From Candidatus Eiseniibacteriota bacterium (GTDB lineage: Bacteria; Eisenbacteria; RBG-16-71-46): a stretch of DNA of 34,004 nt. The notes beneath the pieces are model-generated. The model had not been told where the DNA came from. It ran no database searches and was given only the letters and a program-made list of their open reading frames with translations. The stretch covers positions 1-34,004 of the forward strand of contig JANXPZ010000056.1 of assembly GCA_025357055.1 (NCBI GenBank). The letters are read 5' to 3'. Shown here piece by piece: positions 14,938 through 24,692 of the stretch (within the stretch, counting starts at the first letter, position 1; each line of letters opens with the position of its first letter). The position numbers and the translations under genes are program-made.

Positions 14938-17900
14938 ATGGCGCTCGAACCGGGGAGCACCTTGAAGAGACAGGACGCGCCACCACCACCGCCTGCCGGG
15001 ACGTTCCTGCGGGACGAGCTGGCCGAGCGCATCGCGCAGTACGCCGGACGCATCCCCGAGGCGGCGGAACTGCTGGAGATCGTGCGCGCCGGCCGCTCCC
15101 GCGCGGGTCTGCGCGGGCTCACGGGCTCGGCCCGCGGCTGTCTCGCGGCCTGGCTGCAGCGGACGACGGGCCGCCAGGTGCTCTACGTGGTCGGCCACGG
15201 CGACGAATTCGAAGAGGCCCGCGACGACCTCGAGTACTTCCGTGGACCGGGCGCGACGCTCGCCCTGCCGGAGCCGGACACGCTCCCGTACGACCCGTCC
15301 TCGCCTCACCCGGGCAACACCGCCCAGCGCCTCGAGACGCTGGGCCGCCTCGCCCGCGAACGGCTGGCGGGCGCTTCCGGGTCGGGCGTGGTGCTCGCCA
15401 CGGTGCGCGGCGTGCTGCAGAAGGTGCCGCGGCCGGAGCGCCTGGCGCGCGCCCTGCTCGAGCTCCGCGTGGGACACGACTACGACCCGGTCGCGCTCAT
15501 GGAGCGGCTCGTCTTCATGGGCTACGAGCGGTTCGCCGAGGTCGAGTCGATCGGGCACTTCGCGCGGCGCGGCGGCATCCTCGACGTCTACGCGGCCGGG
15601 CTCCCCGACCCGCTGCGGCTCGAGTTCGACGGCGACACGCTGGTCTCGCTGCGGCGCTTCGACGCCTCCACCCAGCGTTCGCTCGAGCAACTGCCCGTCG
15701 CCACGGTCCTGCCGCGCTACGAGGTCGTGATCGAGCCCCACGAGGCTGCCGCGGTGACCGAGCGGCTGCGCGCGGCGCGCGAGGAGCGCGGCTCCGGATC
15801 GGACGCGGACGACGCCCGGGCCCGCGGCTCGTGGCTCTTCCACGACGGCATGGAGCGTTTCGCCGCGCACTACGACCCCGATCTGGGCACGCTGCTCGAT
15901 TACCTCCCGGACGACGCGATCGTCGTGCTCGACGACCCCGGCCGCCTGCGCGCGCGCGCCGGGGAGCTGGACGAGCTCGTGCGCCATGGCTTCGAAGCGG
16001 CGCGCGGGCCCTATCCCTCGATCTCCCCGCCGGAGGCGCTCTTCCAGCCGGGCGCGGCGCTCGACGCGCTGGCCGCCTCGCGGCCGGGGGTGGACTGGCT
16101 CGGCCCCATCGTCGAGGCCGGCGACGCCGGGCGCTATCCGCGCACCCTGGTAGTGGACTGCGCGCCCGCCGAGCCGGTGCAGCGCTCGATGGAGCGGCTG
16201 AAGAGCCACCTCGCCGAGCTGGGCGCGAACGGGGTGCAGCCCGTCATCCTCTGCGACAACCCGGGCCAGCGCGACCGGCTCTTCGAGCTGCTCGGCGACA
16301 CCGGCGCCGCGCTCGGCGTGGGCCTGGTCTCGGCGGGCTTCACCCTGCGGGCGGCCGGGCTCGCCGTCCTCACCGACCACGAGATCTTCTCGCGCTACCG
16401 GCGGCGGCGGCGGCGCCTGAAGAAGACCGGCGGACTCTCGCTGGCCGAGCTCTCGGCGCTCAAGCTGGGCGACTTCGTGGTCCACGAGGACCACGGCATC
16501 GGCGTCTACCGCGGCATGCAGCGCCTGACCCTGAACGGGCAGGAGACCGACTGCCTCGAGCTCGCCTACGCCGAACGCGACCGGCTCTTCGTGCCGGTGC
16601 AGCAGTTGACGCTGGTCTCGCGCTACGCCGCCGGCGAGGGCGCGCGCCCCGCGCTCCACCGGCTGGGCTCGGGCGCGTGGCAGAAGACCAAGGCGCGCGC
16701 CCAGCGCGCCATCCAGGACATGGCCGAGGGCCTGATCCGCGCCTACGCCGCGCGCCAGGCGCTCAAGGGACACGCCTTCCCGGCCGACGCCGTCTGGCAG
16801 CGCGAACTCGAGGCCTCGTTCCCGTACGAGGAGACGCCCGACCAGCTCAAGGCCATCGCCGAGGTCAAGCGGGACATGGAATCGGAGCGGCCCATGGACC
16901 GCCTGATCTGCGGCGACGTGGGCTATGGCAAGACCGAGGTGGCGATCCGCGCCGCCTTCAAGGCGGTTCAGGACGGACGGCAGGTGGCCGTGCTCGTGCC
17001 CACGACCATCCTCGCGCAGCAGCACCTGCTGGTCTTCCGTGAGCGCCTCGCCGACTTCCCGGTCAAGGTGGAGGTGCTCTCGCGCTTCCGCTCGCCGAAG
17101 CAGCAGAAGGACACCGTGGCCGGTCTCGCCCGCGGCGACGTGGACATCGTGATCGGCACGCACCGGCTGCTCTCGAAGGACGTCCGGTTCCGCGACCTCG
17201 GGCTGGTCGTGATCGACGAGGAGCACCGCTTCGGCGTGGCGCAGAAGGAGAAGATCCGGCAGATCACCACCACCGTGGACGTGCTGGCCATGACCGCCAC
17301 GCCCATCCCGCGCACGCTCAACCTCTCGCTGGCCGGGGCGCGCGACATGTCGGTCATCGAGACCCCGCCGCGCGACCGGCTGCCGGTGCACACCGAGATC
17401 CTCGAGCTCGACGAGGAGGTCGTGACCGACGCCATCCTGCGCGAGGTGGACCGCGGCGGACAGGCGTTCTTCGTCCACAACCGGGTCGAGACCATCCACA
17501 ACGCCGCGCTGCGCCTGCAGAAGCTGGTGCCCCAGGTGCGGGTCGCGGTCGCGCACGGCCAGATGCACGAGCGCGAGCTCGAGCGCGTGATGCTCGAGTT
17601 CCTCGACCGGCGCTGGGACGTGCTGGTCTCGACCATGATCATCGAGTCCGGCATCGACATGCCGAGCGTGAACACGCTGATCGTGGACCGCGCCGACACC
17701 CTGGGGCTGGCCCAACTCTACCAGCTGCGCGGGCGGGTCGGGCGCTCGGCGCACCGCGCCTACGCCTACCTGCTGGTGCCTTCGCGCCGCGTGCTCACCG
17801 AGGAGGCCGAGAAGCGCCTGCGCGTCATCGAGGAGCTCGACGAGCTGGGCGTGGGCTTCAAGATCGCCCTCAAGGACATGGAGATCCGCGGGGCCGGCAA

Positions 17901-18471
17901 CCTGCTGGGCCCCGAGCAGCACGGCTTCATCCTCGGGCTCGGCTTCGACCTCTACGTGAAGCTGCTCGAGGAGGCGGTGGCCGCGCTCAAGGGCGCGGCT
18001 GCGGAGGTGAAGCCCGAGCCGCGGCTCCTGACCGACTGGAGCGCCTTCCTGCCCGACGACTACGTGCCCGACGAGCACGAGAAGCTCAATCTCTACCGCC
18101 GCCTCGCCGACACGCGCACCGCCGACGAACTGGACGACCTCACGCTCGAGATGCTCGACCGTTTCGGCCAGCTCCCGCCGCCCGCCGTGGCGTTGTTCGA
18201 GTTGCGCGGCCTGCGGCTGCTCGCCGCGACCGGCGAGGTCGAAAGCCTGCGGGTCTTCCAGGAGGTGACCGAGTTCGTGCTGCGGCGGCCGCTCCGGCCC
18301 GCCGAGATCCGCACCGTGGTGGGGTCGCTCCCCTTCCAGGTGGAGTTCTTCAGCGGCCGCGAGTTCGGTCTGCGCGTGCGCGGCCAGAGCCTGGTGCTGC
18401 TGAACCGCACGCGCGAAGCGCTGCAGGCCCTGGCCGTGGCGGTGGCGCCGCCGGCCGGGGGCGGCGCGTAG
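14938..18471 (+). CDS. mfd: Transcription-repair coupling factor Mfd
   Basis: This 1177-residue protein has the usual Mfd length and order. An N-terminal UvrB-like region comes first (to ~350). The RNA-polymerase interaction (CarD-like) domain starts near residue 508 (LGDFVVHEDHGIGVY). Next are the RecG-like superfamily-2 motor, with Walker A GDVGYGKTE near 660, DEEH near 760 and MTATPIPRTLNLSL, and the second motor half with MIIESGIDMPSVNT and QLYQLRGRVGRS. The C-terminal TRCF domain follows. Mfd pushes RNA polymerase off lesions and recruits UvrA. An alternative start is TTG 14962, just after GGGGAG, which would remove eight residues. The next gene, DUF5674, starts 34 bases downstream. Confidence 0.97.
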   Translation: MALEPGSTLKRQDAPPPPPAGTFLRDELAERIAQYAGRIPEAAELLEIVRAGRSRAGLRGLTGSARGCLAAWLQRTTGRQVLYVVGHGDEFEEARDDLEYFRGPGATLALPEPDTLPYDPSSPHPGNTAQRLETLGRLARERLAGASGSGVVLATVRGVLQKVPRPERLARALLELRVGHDYDPVALMERLVFMGYERFAEVESIGHFARRGGILDVYAAGLPDPLRLEFDGDTLVSLRRFDASTQRSLEQLPVATVLPRYEVVIEPHEAAAVTERLRAAREERGSGSDADDARARGSWLFHDGMERFAAHYDPDLGTLLDYLPDDAIVVLDDPGRLRARAGELDELVRHGFEAARGPYPSISPPEALFQPGAALDALAASRPGVDWLGPIVEAGDAGRYPRTLVVDCAPAEPVQRSMERLKSHLAELGANGVQPVILCDNPGQRDRLFELLGDTGAALGVGLVSAGFTLRAAGLAVLTDHEIFSRYRRRRRRLKKTGGLSLAELSALKLGDFVVHEDHGIGVYRGMQRLTLNGQETDCLELAYAERDRLFVPVQQLTLVSRYAAGEGARPALHRLGSGAWQKTKARAQRAIQDMAEGLIRAYAARQALKGHAFPADAVWQRELEASFPYEETPDQLKAIAEVKRDMESERPMDRLICGDVGYGKTEVAIRAAFKAVQDGRQVAVLVPTTILAQQHLLVFRERLADFPVKVEVLSRFRSPKQQKDTVAGLARGDVDIVIGTHRLLSKDVRFRDLGLVVIDEEHRFGVAQKEKIRQITTTVDVLAMTATPIPRTLNLSLAGARDMSVIETPPRDRLPVHTEILELDEEVVTDAILREVDRGGQAFFVHNRVETIHNAALRLQKLVPQVRVAVAHGQMHERELERVMLEFLDRRWDVLVSTMIIESGIDMPSVNTLIVDRADTLGLAQLYQLRGRVGRSAHRAYAYLLVPSRRVLTEEAEKRLRVIEELDELGVGFKIALKDMEIRGAGNLLGPEQHGFILGLGFDLYVKLLEEAVAALKGAAAEVKPEPRLLTDWSAFLPDDYVPDEHEKLNLYRRLADTRTADELDDLTLEMLDRFGQLPPPAVALFELRGLRLLAATGEVESLRVFQEVTEFVLRRPLRPAEIRTVVGSLPFQVEFFSGREFGLRVRGQSLVLLNRTREALQALAVAVAPPAGGGA

Positions 18472-18492
18472 GCAGGCCGTCCCGGGGTGTGC

Positions 18493-18498
18493 GAAGAT
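18493..18498 (+). promoter_or_regulatory. Possible -10 element for a leaderless DUF5674 transcript
   Basis: GAAGAT matches the two best-conserved -10 positions (A2, T6) and ends seven bases before ATG 18506, the same spacing seen at 19299, 30957 and 31060. The match is weak on its own. Confidence 0.25.
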
Positions 18499-18505
18499 GC
18501 CCTGC

Positions 18506-18877
18506 ATGAACGGACCGCCGCCCATCGTCCTGCTGTCGAGCCGGATCGACACCATCGCGCTGGACCGCCTGGTGCAGGATGGGTTCCGCGACATGGTGAA
18601 GTTCGTCGCAGACATCGGGCGCGGGCGGATCGCCGTCGGTGGCGAACTCCACGCGGATGCGGAGCAGTTGTTGCTCGAGGACGGGAGCCAGCCCGAGGAC
18701 CTTTGGGGCGCGAACTACTATCCGGGCCGGGGACGCGAAGGCTGCATCGAGTTCACCTCGCTCATCAACGTCCGGCCCGCCCGGGACAACCCGGGGATGG
18801 AGATCGCCGACCCCGTGATCCAGGAGCGCGTCCGGGCCCTGACCTTCGAGTTGGTCGGCAACGGGGAGCCCCTCTGA
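18506..18877 (+). CDS. DUF5674-family small protein
   Basis: From ATG 18506 the product has 123 residues; ATG 18497 would add three. The centre holds a pattern I associate with DUF5674: MVKFVADIGRGRIAVGGELH, ADAEQLLLEDGS, LWGANYYPG and IEFTSLINVRP. Conserved His, Glu and Asp in GGELHADAE suggest a metal or catalytic site, but no activity is known to me for this family. No signal peptide or membrane segment is present, so it should be cytoplasmic. A second small gene starts one base after the stop, so they form a tight pair. The family name rests on pattern memory and should be checked with a profile search. Confidence 0.65.
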   Translation: MNGPPPIVLLSSRIDTIALDRLVQDGFRDMVKFVADIGRGRIAVGGELHADAEQLLLEDGSQPEDLWGANYYPGRGREGCIEFTSLINVRPARDNPGMEIADPVIQERVRALTFELVGNGEPL

Positions 18878-18878
18878 A

Positions 18879-19241
18879 ATGGCGCAGCACGCGGGCCTCA
18901 CGCTGGAGCGCTGGGCCGGGTTCACGCCCGACCAGCAGCTGATGATGATCGCAAACGAGATGAACCGCGCCGCGAAGCTGATGGCGCCACCGGACCGGGA
19001 ACGGCTGAAGAACTCCTACGCGCGGGCGCTTCAGCTCACGGATCTCACGGTCGCCGCGCGTCGCGAACACGGTTTTCGCCGCGAACTGCTGCGCTGGCGT
19101 GACCTGCTCGCCCGCCTGTGGCTCGGCGCCGGGAGCGACCCGCAGGCTCACCGGGACGCGATGCGTTGTCTGTTGCTCTTCTCGCCAGCGACGGCGCGGC
19201 AGATCCCGTTCGTGCTCGGGGAAGGCCCCGCCGTTTCCTGA
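18879..19241 (+). CDS. Small unknown alpha-helical protein paired with DUF5674
   Basis: The 120-residue product is not recognised. It is mostly helical, with the pattern FTPDQQLMMIANEMNRAAKL near the start and YARALQLTDLTVAAR then RRELLRWRDLLARLWLG in the middle, and no signal peptide or membrane segment. The pattern (a start like QL..IA.E..RA, then RALQL.DLT, then ELLR.R..L) resembles small conserved proteins of unknown function from uncultivated bacteria; this is memory, not a search result. It begins one base after the DUF5674 stop, so the two are surely co-translated and may form a complex or a toxin-antitoxin-like pair, which is speculation. Confidence 0.7.
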   Translation: MAQHAGLTLERWAGFTPDQQLMMIANEMNRAAKLMAPPDRERLKNSYARALQLTDLTVAARREHGFRRELLRWRDLLARLWLGAGSDPQAHRDAMRCLLLFSPATARQIPFVLGEGPAVS

Positions 19242-19298
19242 GCGGCCCGTTGACCGGCCACCCGCGCGGCCGCGCTGGCCGCGGGACCACCGAGGCGC

Positions 19299-19304
19299 TA
19301 GCCT
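19299..19304 (+). promoter_or_regulatory. -10 element TAGCCT placed for a leaderless transcript
   Basis: TAGCCT ends seven bases before ATG 19312, so transcription should begin at the start codon. No Shine-Dalgarno site is present. The best -35-like match (TTGACC at 19250) is too far upstream. Confidence 0.4.
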
Positions 19305-19311
19305 GACGCGC

Positions 19312-20004
19312 ATGAACGGGGACCCGGCATCCTCCTGCGGCTGCGCGGCGCCGGAAACCACACCACCCCCCGCCCGCGCCCACCAGCTGCGCGACGCGCT
19401 GCGGCTCGAATACCTGACCATCGGCTGGAACGCGATCGAGGGGATCGTCGCGGTCGCCGCCGCGCTCGCGGCACGCAGCATCGCCCTGCTCGCCTTCGGG
19501 CTCGACTCCTTCGTCGAGACGGCCTCTGCGCTCATCCTCGTCTGGCGGCTCGGCGCGGAGCTCGACGCCGTGACCGCGGACCGGACGCTGGACCGTGCGG
19601 CCGTCGAACGGCTCGACCGGCGCGCACATCGCCTGGTCGGATTCTCGCTCTTCCTGCTGGCCGCATACGTGGCATTCGACGCGATCGGGGCCCTCTGGCG
19701 ACACGAGCGCCCCGAGCCGAGCCTGCCGGGCATCGCGATCACGGCGCTCTCGCTCGGCGTCATGGCCTGGCTGGCCCGCACCAAGCGCCGCGCGGCCAAC
19801 CGCCTCGGGAGCCGCGCACTCGCAGCCGACTCGTTCCAGACCACCGCCTGCTGGTGGCTCTCGCTCATCACCCTGGGAGGCATCGGGCTCAACCTCCTGC
19901 TCGGCTGGTGGTGGGCCGATCCGCTGGCCGCCCTGGGCATGACCTGGTTCCTCGCCGCCGAGGGCCGCGAAGCGTGGCGCGGAGCAGACTGCGGCTGCCC
20001 CTGA
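19312..20004 (+). CDS. Short cation-diffusion-facilitator-like transporter with CGC motifs at both ends
   Basis: The 230-residue protein has about six membrane helices. Helix 2 carries FGLDSFVETASA (Asp65) and helix 5 AADSFQTTACWW, at the places where CDF metal-efflux proteins hold their intramembrane metal site. The usual cytoplasmic C-terminal metal-sensing domain is missing; typical CDF proteins have about 300 residues. Both tails instead hold a Cys-Gly-Cys: Cys9/Cys11 at the N-terminus and Cys227/Cys229 in DCGCP at the extreme C-terminus. These may collect soft metals such as Zn, Cu or Cd. The ion is not predictable. A leaderless -10 element lies directly upstream. Confidence 0.75.
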   Translation: MNGDPASSCGCAAPETTPPPARAHQLRDALRLEYLTIGWNAIEGIVAVAAALAARSIALLAFGLDSFVETASALILVWRLGAELDAVTADRTLDRAAVERLDRRAHRLVGFSLFLLAAYVAFDAIGALWRHERPEPSLPGIAITALSLGVMAWLARTKRRAANRLGSRALAADSFQTTACWWLSLITLGGIGLNLLLGWWWADPLAALGMTWFLAAEGREAWRGADCGCP

Positions 20005-20021
20005 ACCCGGCGGGACACGGT

Positions 20022-20050
20022 TTGCACCCGCCGCCGGACGCCTGTAAACA
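20022..20050 (+). promoter_or_regulatory. Promoter of the parvulin-type lipoprotein gene
   Basis: The -35 TTGCAC (20022-20027) and -10 TAAACA (20045-20050) are 17 bases apart. The predicted leader is about 36 bases and contains AAAGGA (20081-20086), six bases before ATG 20093. Confidence 0.55.
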
Positions 20051-20092
20051 CAGGGCCGACCCGGCCGCCACGACCATCCCAAAGGAACGCCC

Positions 20093-21553
20093 ATGAGACC
20101 CCTGCCGATAGCCGCCCGCCTGCTCGCCCTGGTATCCGGCTTCGTCGTCCTCACCGCGCTGCTGGCGGGCTGCTCCTCCGGCCCCCCCGTGCTGGCGAAG
20201 GTCGGCGACCGCGCCATCACGGTGGATGACTTCCTCGACGTGGCCAGCCGCAGCCAGGACCAGTACACGGGGAGCCCCGACTCCGCCAAGGCCGCCCTGC
20301 TCGAGGACCTGGTCAAGCGCGAACTGGTGGTGGGCGAAGCCATCCGGCGCGGCCTGGTCAGCCCCGGGGACCAGGCCCGGATGCTCCAGCAGGCGCAGGA
20401 GCAGGTCGCGCTGCGTGCGCTGATCCAGCAGCTGGCCCCGGGCGACGTGCCGGTGAGCGACGCCGAGGTCCAGGCCCTCTACCAGCAGCGCGCCAACGAG
20501 GCGCACGCGCTGATCGTGTTCACGCCCGACCGCGCGGCGTGTGCCCAGGCGTTCGGAGAGATCCAGCGCGGCGCCGATTTCGGGGCGACCGCCGACCGCT
20601 TCAACACCACGGGCATGACCCCGCCGGGTGGCGACCTGGGATTCATCACCCCCGGCACGCTGATGCCCGTCCTCGACGAAGCGCTGACCCGCGGCGCCCC
20701 CGGGAAGGTGCTCGGCCCGATCGAGTCGCCGGCCGACGGCTGGTTCCTCGTCAAGGTGCTCGAGCGCCGGCCACGCCAGCAGGAGCCCTTCGAGCAGGTG
20801 AGCCCGATGCTGCGTCAGGGCCTCCAGCAGGGCAAACAGCGCGTCCTGATGAACCGCGTCCAGCGCGAACTGACGACGCAATACCACGTGACCGTCGAGG
20901 CGGGCGCGTTGCAGGCGCTCTTCGCGCGTCACAACGCTCCGCAGGACACGGTGTCGGTGGGCGGTCTCCGGGTGCCGGTCGCCGCCCGACCCACGCCCGA
21001 AGAGGAGCGCCAGGTGCTCGTGCGCTACGACGGCGCGGAAGGCCGGCCTGGCACCTACACGCTGGGGGACGCGGTCCTGGACCTGCAGGACCGGTCGAGA
21101 CCCGGCCCCAACTGGTCGGTCATGCCCACGATCGACCTGTGGCTGAAGAACGCGGCGCTGCAGCGCGTCGCCCTCATCGAGGCCCGCCGGCGCCGCCTCG
21201 GCGAGGAGCCGGCCCGCGCCCGCGCGGCCCGCGCGCAGGTGGAGAACGCGCTGCTCCAGACCGCCTACGAGACGCTCGTGCTGAGCCCGACCACGATCAG
21301 CGGGGAGGACGTGCAGGCCGCCTACCTGCGCCACGCGGCGCAACTGCTGGGTGGGGACGGCATGCCGATCGAGTACGCGAAACTCGACCCGAACACCCGG
21401 CAGGCGCTCCAGAGCGAGGCGCTCGAATTCGCGCGCGAGCGCCGGCTCAAGGAGCTGACGGACTCCCTCGCGCTCCAGCGGAAGCCGGTCATCCACCAGG
21501 AACGATTGAAGCGGCTCCCGTGGCCGGTGCCCCCGGCCGGGCCGGGAAGGTAG
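20093..21553 (+). CDS. Periplasmic parvulin-type peptidyl-prolyl isomerase lipoprotein
   Basis: The 486-residue product starts at ATG 20093 behind AAAGGA. It has a lipoprotein signal with lipobox LLAGC (Cys27). A SurA-like N-terminal chaperone region follows (VLAKVGDRAITVDDFLDV, then LLEDLVKRELVVGEAIRRGL), then one parvulin domain (~140-230) with GADFGATADRF and GGDLGFITPGTLMP. The last ~240 residues are helical and not assigned, with YTLGDAVLDLQ suggesting a second chaperone-like half. It should fold or escort proteins in the periplasm, anchored to a membrane by lipid. It converges on the response-regulator gene with only 12 bases between the stops. Confidence 0.88.
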   Translation: MRPLPIAARLLALVSGFVVLTALLAGCSSGPPVLAKVGDRAITVDDFLDVASRSQDQYTGSPDSAKAALLEDLVKRELVVGEAIRRGLVSPGDQARMLQQAQEQVALRALIQQLAPGDVPVSDAEVQALYQQRANEAHALIVFTPDRAACAQAFGEIQRGADFGATADRFNTTGMTPPGGDLGFITPGTLMPVLDEALTRGAPGKVLGPIESPADGWFLVKVLERRPRQQEPFEQVSPMLRQGLQQGKQRVLMNRVQRELTTQYHVTVEAGALQALFARHNAPQDTVSVGGLRVPVAARPTPEEERQVLVRYDGAEGRPGTYTLGDAVLDLQDRSRPGPNWSVMPTIDLWLKNAALQRVALIEARRRRLGEEPARARAARAQVENALLQTAYETLVLSPTTISGEDVQAAYLRHAAQLLGGDGMPIEYAKLDPNTRQALQSEALEFARERRLKELTDSLALQRKPVIHQERLKRLPWPVPPAGPGR

Positions 21554-21565
21554 TCCGGGCCGCCT

Positions 21566-22363
21566 CTACCTCAACCGGCGGCGAACCTCGGCTGCACGCC
21601 GTTCGCTCGCCTCGACGCGCGTGCCGTCCCGGAGCTTCAGGACCAGCACACCATCCTCGCCGCCGTAGCTCTCGATGGCGTCCACGTTGACGAGCGCGGC
21701 GCGATGCACGCGCACGAACTGCCCTTCGGGCAGCCGCTGCTCCAGTTCCTGCAGCGTGTAGTCCACGAGGTACTCGTGGGTCTCGCAGCGCGCCAGCACC
21801 AGCCGGTCGCGAGAGAAGATGAGCGGCACCTGGACCAGGTCGAGCAGCTTCACCTCGCGGCGATGCCGCACGGGCAGGCGCCGCAGCGGCGACAGCTGGC
21901 TCGCCATCCCGGGTGAGTCGAGCGCCTGGCGCAGCGCCTCGGCGCGCGCGGCAGGCCTGCCATTGCGGGCCTCGGCGACCACGCGCCGGACGGTCTCCGC
22001 CAGGCGCTCCCGCTTGAGCGGTTTGAGGATGTAGTCCAGCGCCGCCACCTCGAAGGCCTCGGTCGCGTACTTGTCGTAGGCGGTCACGAACACCACGATC
22101 GGCGCGTCCGCCCCGCGCAGGTGACGCGCCACCTCGAGCCCCGAGAGATCGGGCATGTGGATGTCGAGGAACGCCACGTCGGGCTTGAGGCTGGCGATCA
22201 GCTGCAGCGCCTCGGCCCCGCTCCGCGCCGCCCCCACCAGGTCGAGCTCCTCGTGCTCACCCAGCAGCTTCTCCAGGAACTGCCGCGCGCGCGGCTCGTC
22301 GTCGGCGATCAGGGCGCGCAGGCGCGTCCCGGCGGTCCCACCCTCGCTCGCGCGTGGACTCAT
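21566..22363 (-). CDS. LytTR-family response regulator
   Basis: The 265-residue product has a receiver domain (1-~130) with the acidic pocket ADDE, phospho-acceptor Asp67 in [20 protein letters not shown] and the Lys of LKPLKRE. A ~40-residue linker leads to a LytTR DNA-binding domain (~165-265): [28 protein letters not shown] and an ending like [12 protein letters not shown]. LytTR regulators bind paired direct repeats. The ATG (22363) overlaps the stop of the histidine-kinase gene, so the two are one translational unit. The stop is 12 bases from the convergent lipoprotein gene, and no terminator is visible between them. Confidence 0.95.
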   Translation of the reverse strand: MSPRASEGGTAGTRLRALIADDEPRARQFLEKLLGEHEELDLVGAARSGAEALQLIASLKPDVAFLDIHMPDLSGLEVARHLRGADAPIVVFVTAYDKYATEAFEVAALDYILKPLKRERLAETVRRVVAEARNGRPAARAEALRQALDSPGMASQLSPLRRLPVRHRREVKLLDLVQVPLIFSRDRLVLARCETHEYLVDYTLQELEQRLPEGQFVRVHRAALVNVDAIESYGGEDGVLVLKLRDGTRVEASERRAAEVRRRLR

Positions 22364-24540
22364 CGGCTCACTCCCTTCGTGACCGGCCAGCGCAGGCGCA
22401 CCACAAAGCCCGGCTGCGGTGTTCCGCCGTCGCCCTTACGGGCGCCGGCCTCCATGGTGGCGTCCGTGCCGGCGAAGCGGCGCAGGCGCTGCTCGAGATT
22501 GGTCAGGCCCACACCCAGGCCCGGGGCGCCGCCCGACGGGGCGACCCCGTCGTCCAGGAACGTCAATTCGACGAATCCATCGTCCTGGCCGGCCACGAGC
22601 TCGAGCTGCAACCCCGGCGCGTTCGGCGCGCAGCCGTGCTTGAGGCTGTTCTCGACCAGCGGCTGCAGCAGCAGCGGCGGCACCGCCAGCGAGAGCAGTT
22701 CCTGAGGCCCGCGGTAGGCGAATGCGAGCGGGGTCTCGTAGCGTTCGCGCGCCACGCCCAGGTAGTCCTCGACGAAACCGATCTCCTCCGAGAGCAGGGC
22801 GACCGGACGGTTCCCCGCCTCCACGGTGTAGCGCAGCATGTCGGCCAGCCGCTCCGAGAAGCGCTGTGCGGCGGGCGGATCGGTCTCGATGAGGTAGGCG
22901 AGCGCGTTGAGCGCGTTGAAGAGGAAATGCGGCTGCACCTGCGCCTGCAGCGCCCGCAACTCGGCGCGCGTCGCGGCCTCGCGCAACTCGACGGCCTGGC
23001 GCTCGGCCGCCGCGCGGTGCTCCTGGAGCGCCAGGTTCTCGAGACGGATCCCGGCCTGGAGCAGCAGGTTCTCGACCGCGCGTTGCGCGTGCTCGGGCAG
23101 CGCTTCGCCCGCGGCCAGGCGCGGCGGGCCCGGCTCGGGCCACTCGAGCGCCACCTCGCGCTTGAGCCCGCGCTGGAGCCCGACCTCGACCGAGCGGCGC
23201 ACCTCGTCGTGGTCGAGCGCCCCCAGCAGCTCGCGCCCGGCCTGGTCCAGGGCGACGCGCAGGACGTGGGGGTCGCGTCCATAGAGCCGGTCCAGGGCAT
23301 GCTGGGTCCGGGTCCAGAGCGGCGCGAAGGCGAAGGCCACGGCCAGCGCGGCGACGACGTTGAAGATCATGGACTGCTCGCCGGTGGCCGCGGCGAAGAG
23401 CCGCTGGGAGCCCACCACGACCGCGAGGTAGATCCCGGCCAGCACGACGGAGAGCAGGGCGAAGGGCAGGCTCTGGACCACCACGCGGCGCGGGTCGAAC
23501 ACCGGGTCGTTGGCGATGAGGTAGGCGATCACCAGCGGCGCCGCCAGGAAGGCGAAGGTGATGGAAGTGGAGGCCAGGCGCACGAGCGGGAGCGAGAGCC
23601 AGTCCATGAACTGCGGGGATTGCCAGAGGGCCGACGAGGCGGCGTTCAACAGCAGCGTGACCGCCACGGCCAGTGCCAGCACCCGCTCGCCCGACCGGGG
23701 CTGGTGCCCCTCCCGATCGCGTCGGGCGTAGTGCTCGATGAGCGAGAGCGTGCCCAGGGGCAGGGCGAGGGTCTGGAACCAGAGCATGCCCGGCCCGGAA
23801 TAGGCCTTGATCGGCCCGTGCCCGAAGATCCACAGCAGCGGCGGAGTGGCGTAGGCGAGGACGGTGACCCAGAACCACAGGCTGGCCGACGGGCGGGGCC
23901 GGCGCCACCGGGGCCGCGGGAAGACCGTCATGAAGTGCAGGTAGGCCGCCGGGTACCAGCAGATGAGTGCGGCGTAGACGTTCAGGTACGCGCGGAAGAG
24001 CGGACCGGCGTCGCCCTGCCGGTAGCCGAACAGGTCCCACACGACCGACACCGCCTGGAGCGTGGCGAGCCAGAGGAAGATCCAGGCCGCGCTGAGGTCG
24101 GGGCGCCGCCAGACCAGCAGGAAGGCCACGAGCGGGGCCGCGACGACCGTGGCGAGCGGGTAGATGGAAAGCCGCACGCGCATCCACAGGCTCAGCTTCA
24201 AGGGCGGCAGCGTCAGCCGGAGCACCTGGCCCTGGCGTTCGATCACCAGGTCGAGCGGCCCCTTCGGGTACCCGCCCTGCGGCTTCAGCTTCTTCCACTC
24301 CTCCTGGGTGGACGGGCGGCCCTCCACGAGCAGCAGCACGTCGCCCTTCTGGAGCAGACCTCTCGACGGCGGCCCCTCCGCCTTCGTGATGCGCGTCAAC
24401 CCGCGCGACGGCTCGTACTCGAACTCGGCGCCGAAGCGGGGGTACGGCGTGTGGGTGAGGAACCGCGGCAGGGCGATGGCGACGGCAAGCGCCACGGCCG
24501 CCACGGCGAGCAGCCGCCTGGTGCGATGACTGGCATTCAC
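22360..24540 (-). CDS. Membrane histidine kinase (His_kinase/LytS-like) with N-terminal PDZ-like domain
   Basis: The 726-residue kinase starts at GTG 24540 behind GGGAGAG. One membrane helix (~8-27) is followed by a PDZ-like domain (~43-112): [37 protein letters not shown] and [14 protein letters not shown]. It should lie in the periplasm. Then come about seven to eight membrane helices (to ~410) and a linker with helical, GAF-like character. The catalytic part is the His_kinase type paired with LytTR regulators: His538 in [18 protein letters not shown]-box [10 protein letters not shown], and G-box [13 protein letters not shown]. The PDZ-like domain implies sensing of peptide C-termini or misfolded proteins; this is inference. 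It is divergent from surA and translationally coupled to the response regulator. Confidence 0.92.
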   Translation of the reverse strand: MNASHRTRRLLAVAAVALAVAIALPRFLTHTPYPRFGAEFEYEPSRGLTRITKAEGPPSRGLLQKGDVLLLVEGRPSTQEEWKKLKPQGGYPKGPLDLVIERQGQVLRLTLPPLKLSLWMRVRLSIYPLATVVAAPLVAFLLVWRRPDLSAAWIFLWLATLQAVSVVWDLFGYRQGDAGPLFRAYLNVYAALICWYPAAYLHFMTVFPRPRWRRPRPSASLWFWVTVLAYATPPLLWIFGHGPIKAYSGPGMLWFQTLALPLGTLSLIEHYARRDREGHQPRSGERVLALAVAVTLLLNAASSALWQSPQFMDWLSLPLVRLASTSITFAFLAAPLVIAYLIANDPVFDPRRVVVQSLPFALLSVVLAGIYLAVVVGSQRLFAAATGEQSMIFNVVAALAVAFAFAPLWTRTQHALDRLYGRDPHVLRVALDQAGRELLGALDHDEVRRSVEVGLQRGLKREVALEWPEPGPPRLAAGEALPEHAQRAVENLLLQAGIRLENLALQEHRAAAERQAVELREAATRAELRALQAQVQPHFLFNALNALAYLIETDPPAAQRFSERLADMLRYTVEAGNRPVALLSEEIGFVEDYLGVARERYETPLAFAYRGPQELLSLAVPPLLLQPLVENSLKHGCAPNAPGLQLELVAGQDDGFVELTFLDDGVAPSGGAPGLGVGLTNLEQRLRRFAGTDATMEAGARKGDGGTPQPGFVVRLRWPVTKGVSR

Positions 24541-24614
24541 GAGCGGACTCTCCCACACGGGCGGAGCCCTATCAACGGGTACGGACGAAGGGGGAGGCCG
24601 GTCCACGATGACCA

Positions 24615-24633
24615 AGGATACCCCGGACCGGGG
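24615..24633 (-). promoter_or_regulatory. Possible kinase promoter (-10) with adjoining palindrome
   Basis: On the minus strand TATCCT (24620-24615) is a -10 candidate about 75 bases before the kinase start. Directly upstream of it lies CCCCGGACCGGGG (24621-24633), a perfect 6+1+6 palindrome that would sit in the promoter spacer and could be an operator. The -35 is poor. Confidence 0.35.
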
Positions 24634-24692
24634 AGGGGGCCACCGGCAGCGGACGAGCGCGGCAGTTGGGGGGGCGAAAGCCCCGGTCGAGG

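Noticed and set aside
14320-18615. A 1431-codon open frame on the minus strand across mfd and part of ompA
   Set aside because: It is antisense to the well-supported mfd and out of frame with ompA. In DNA this GC-rich, stop codons are rare on the opposite strand, and its product is low-complexity with no family features.
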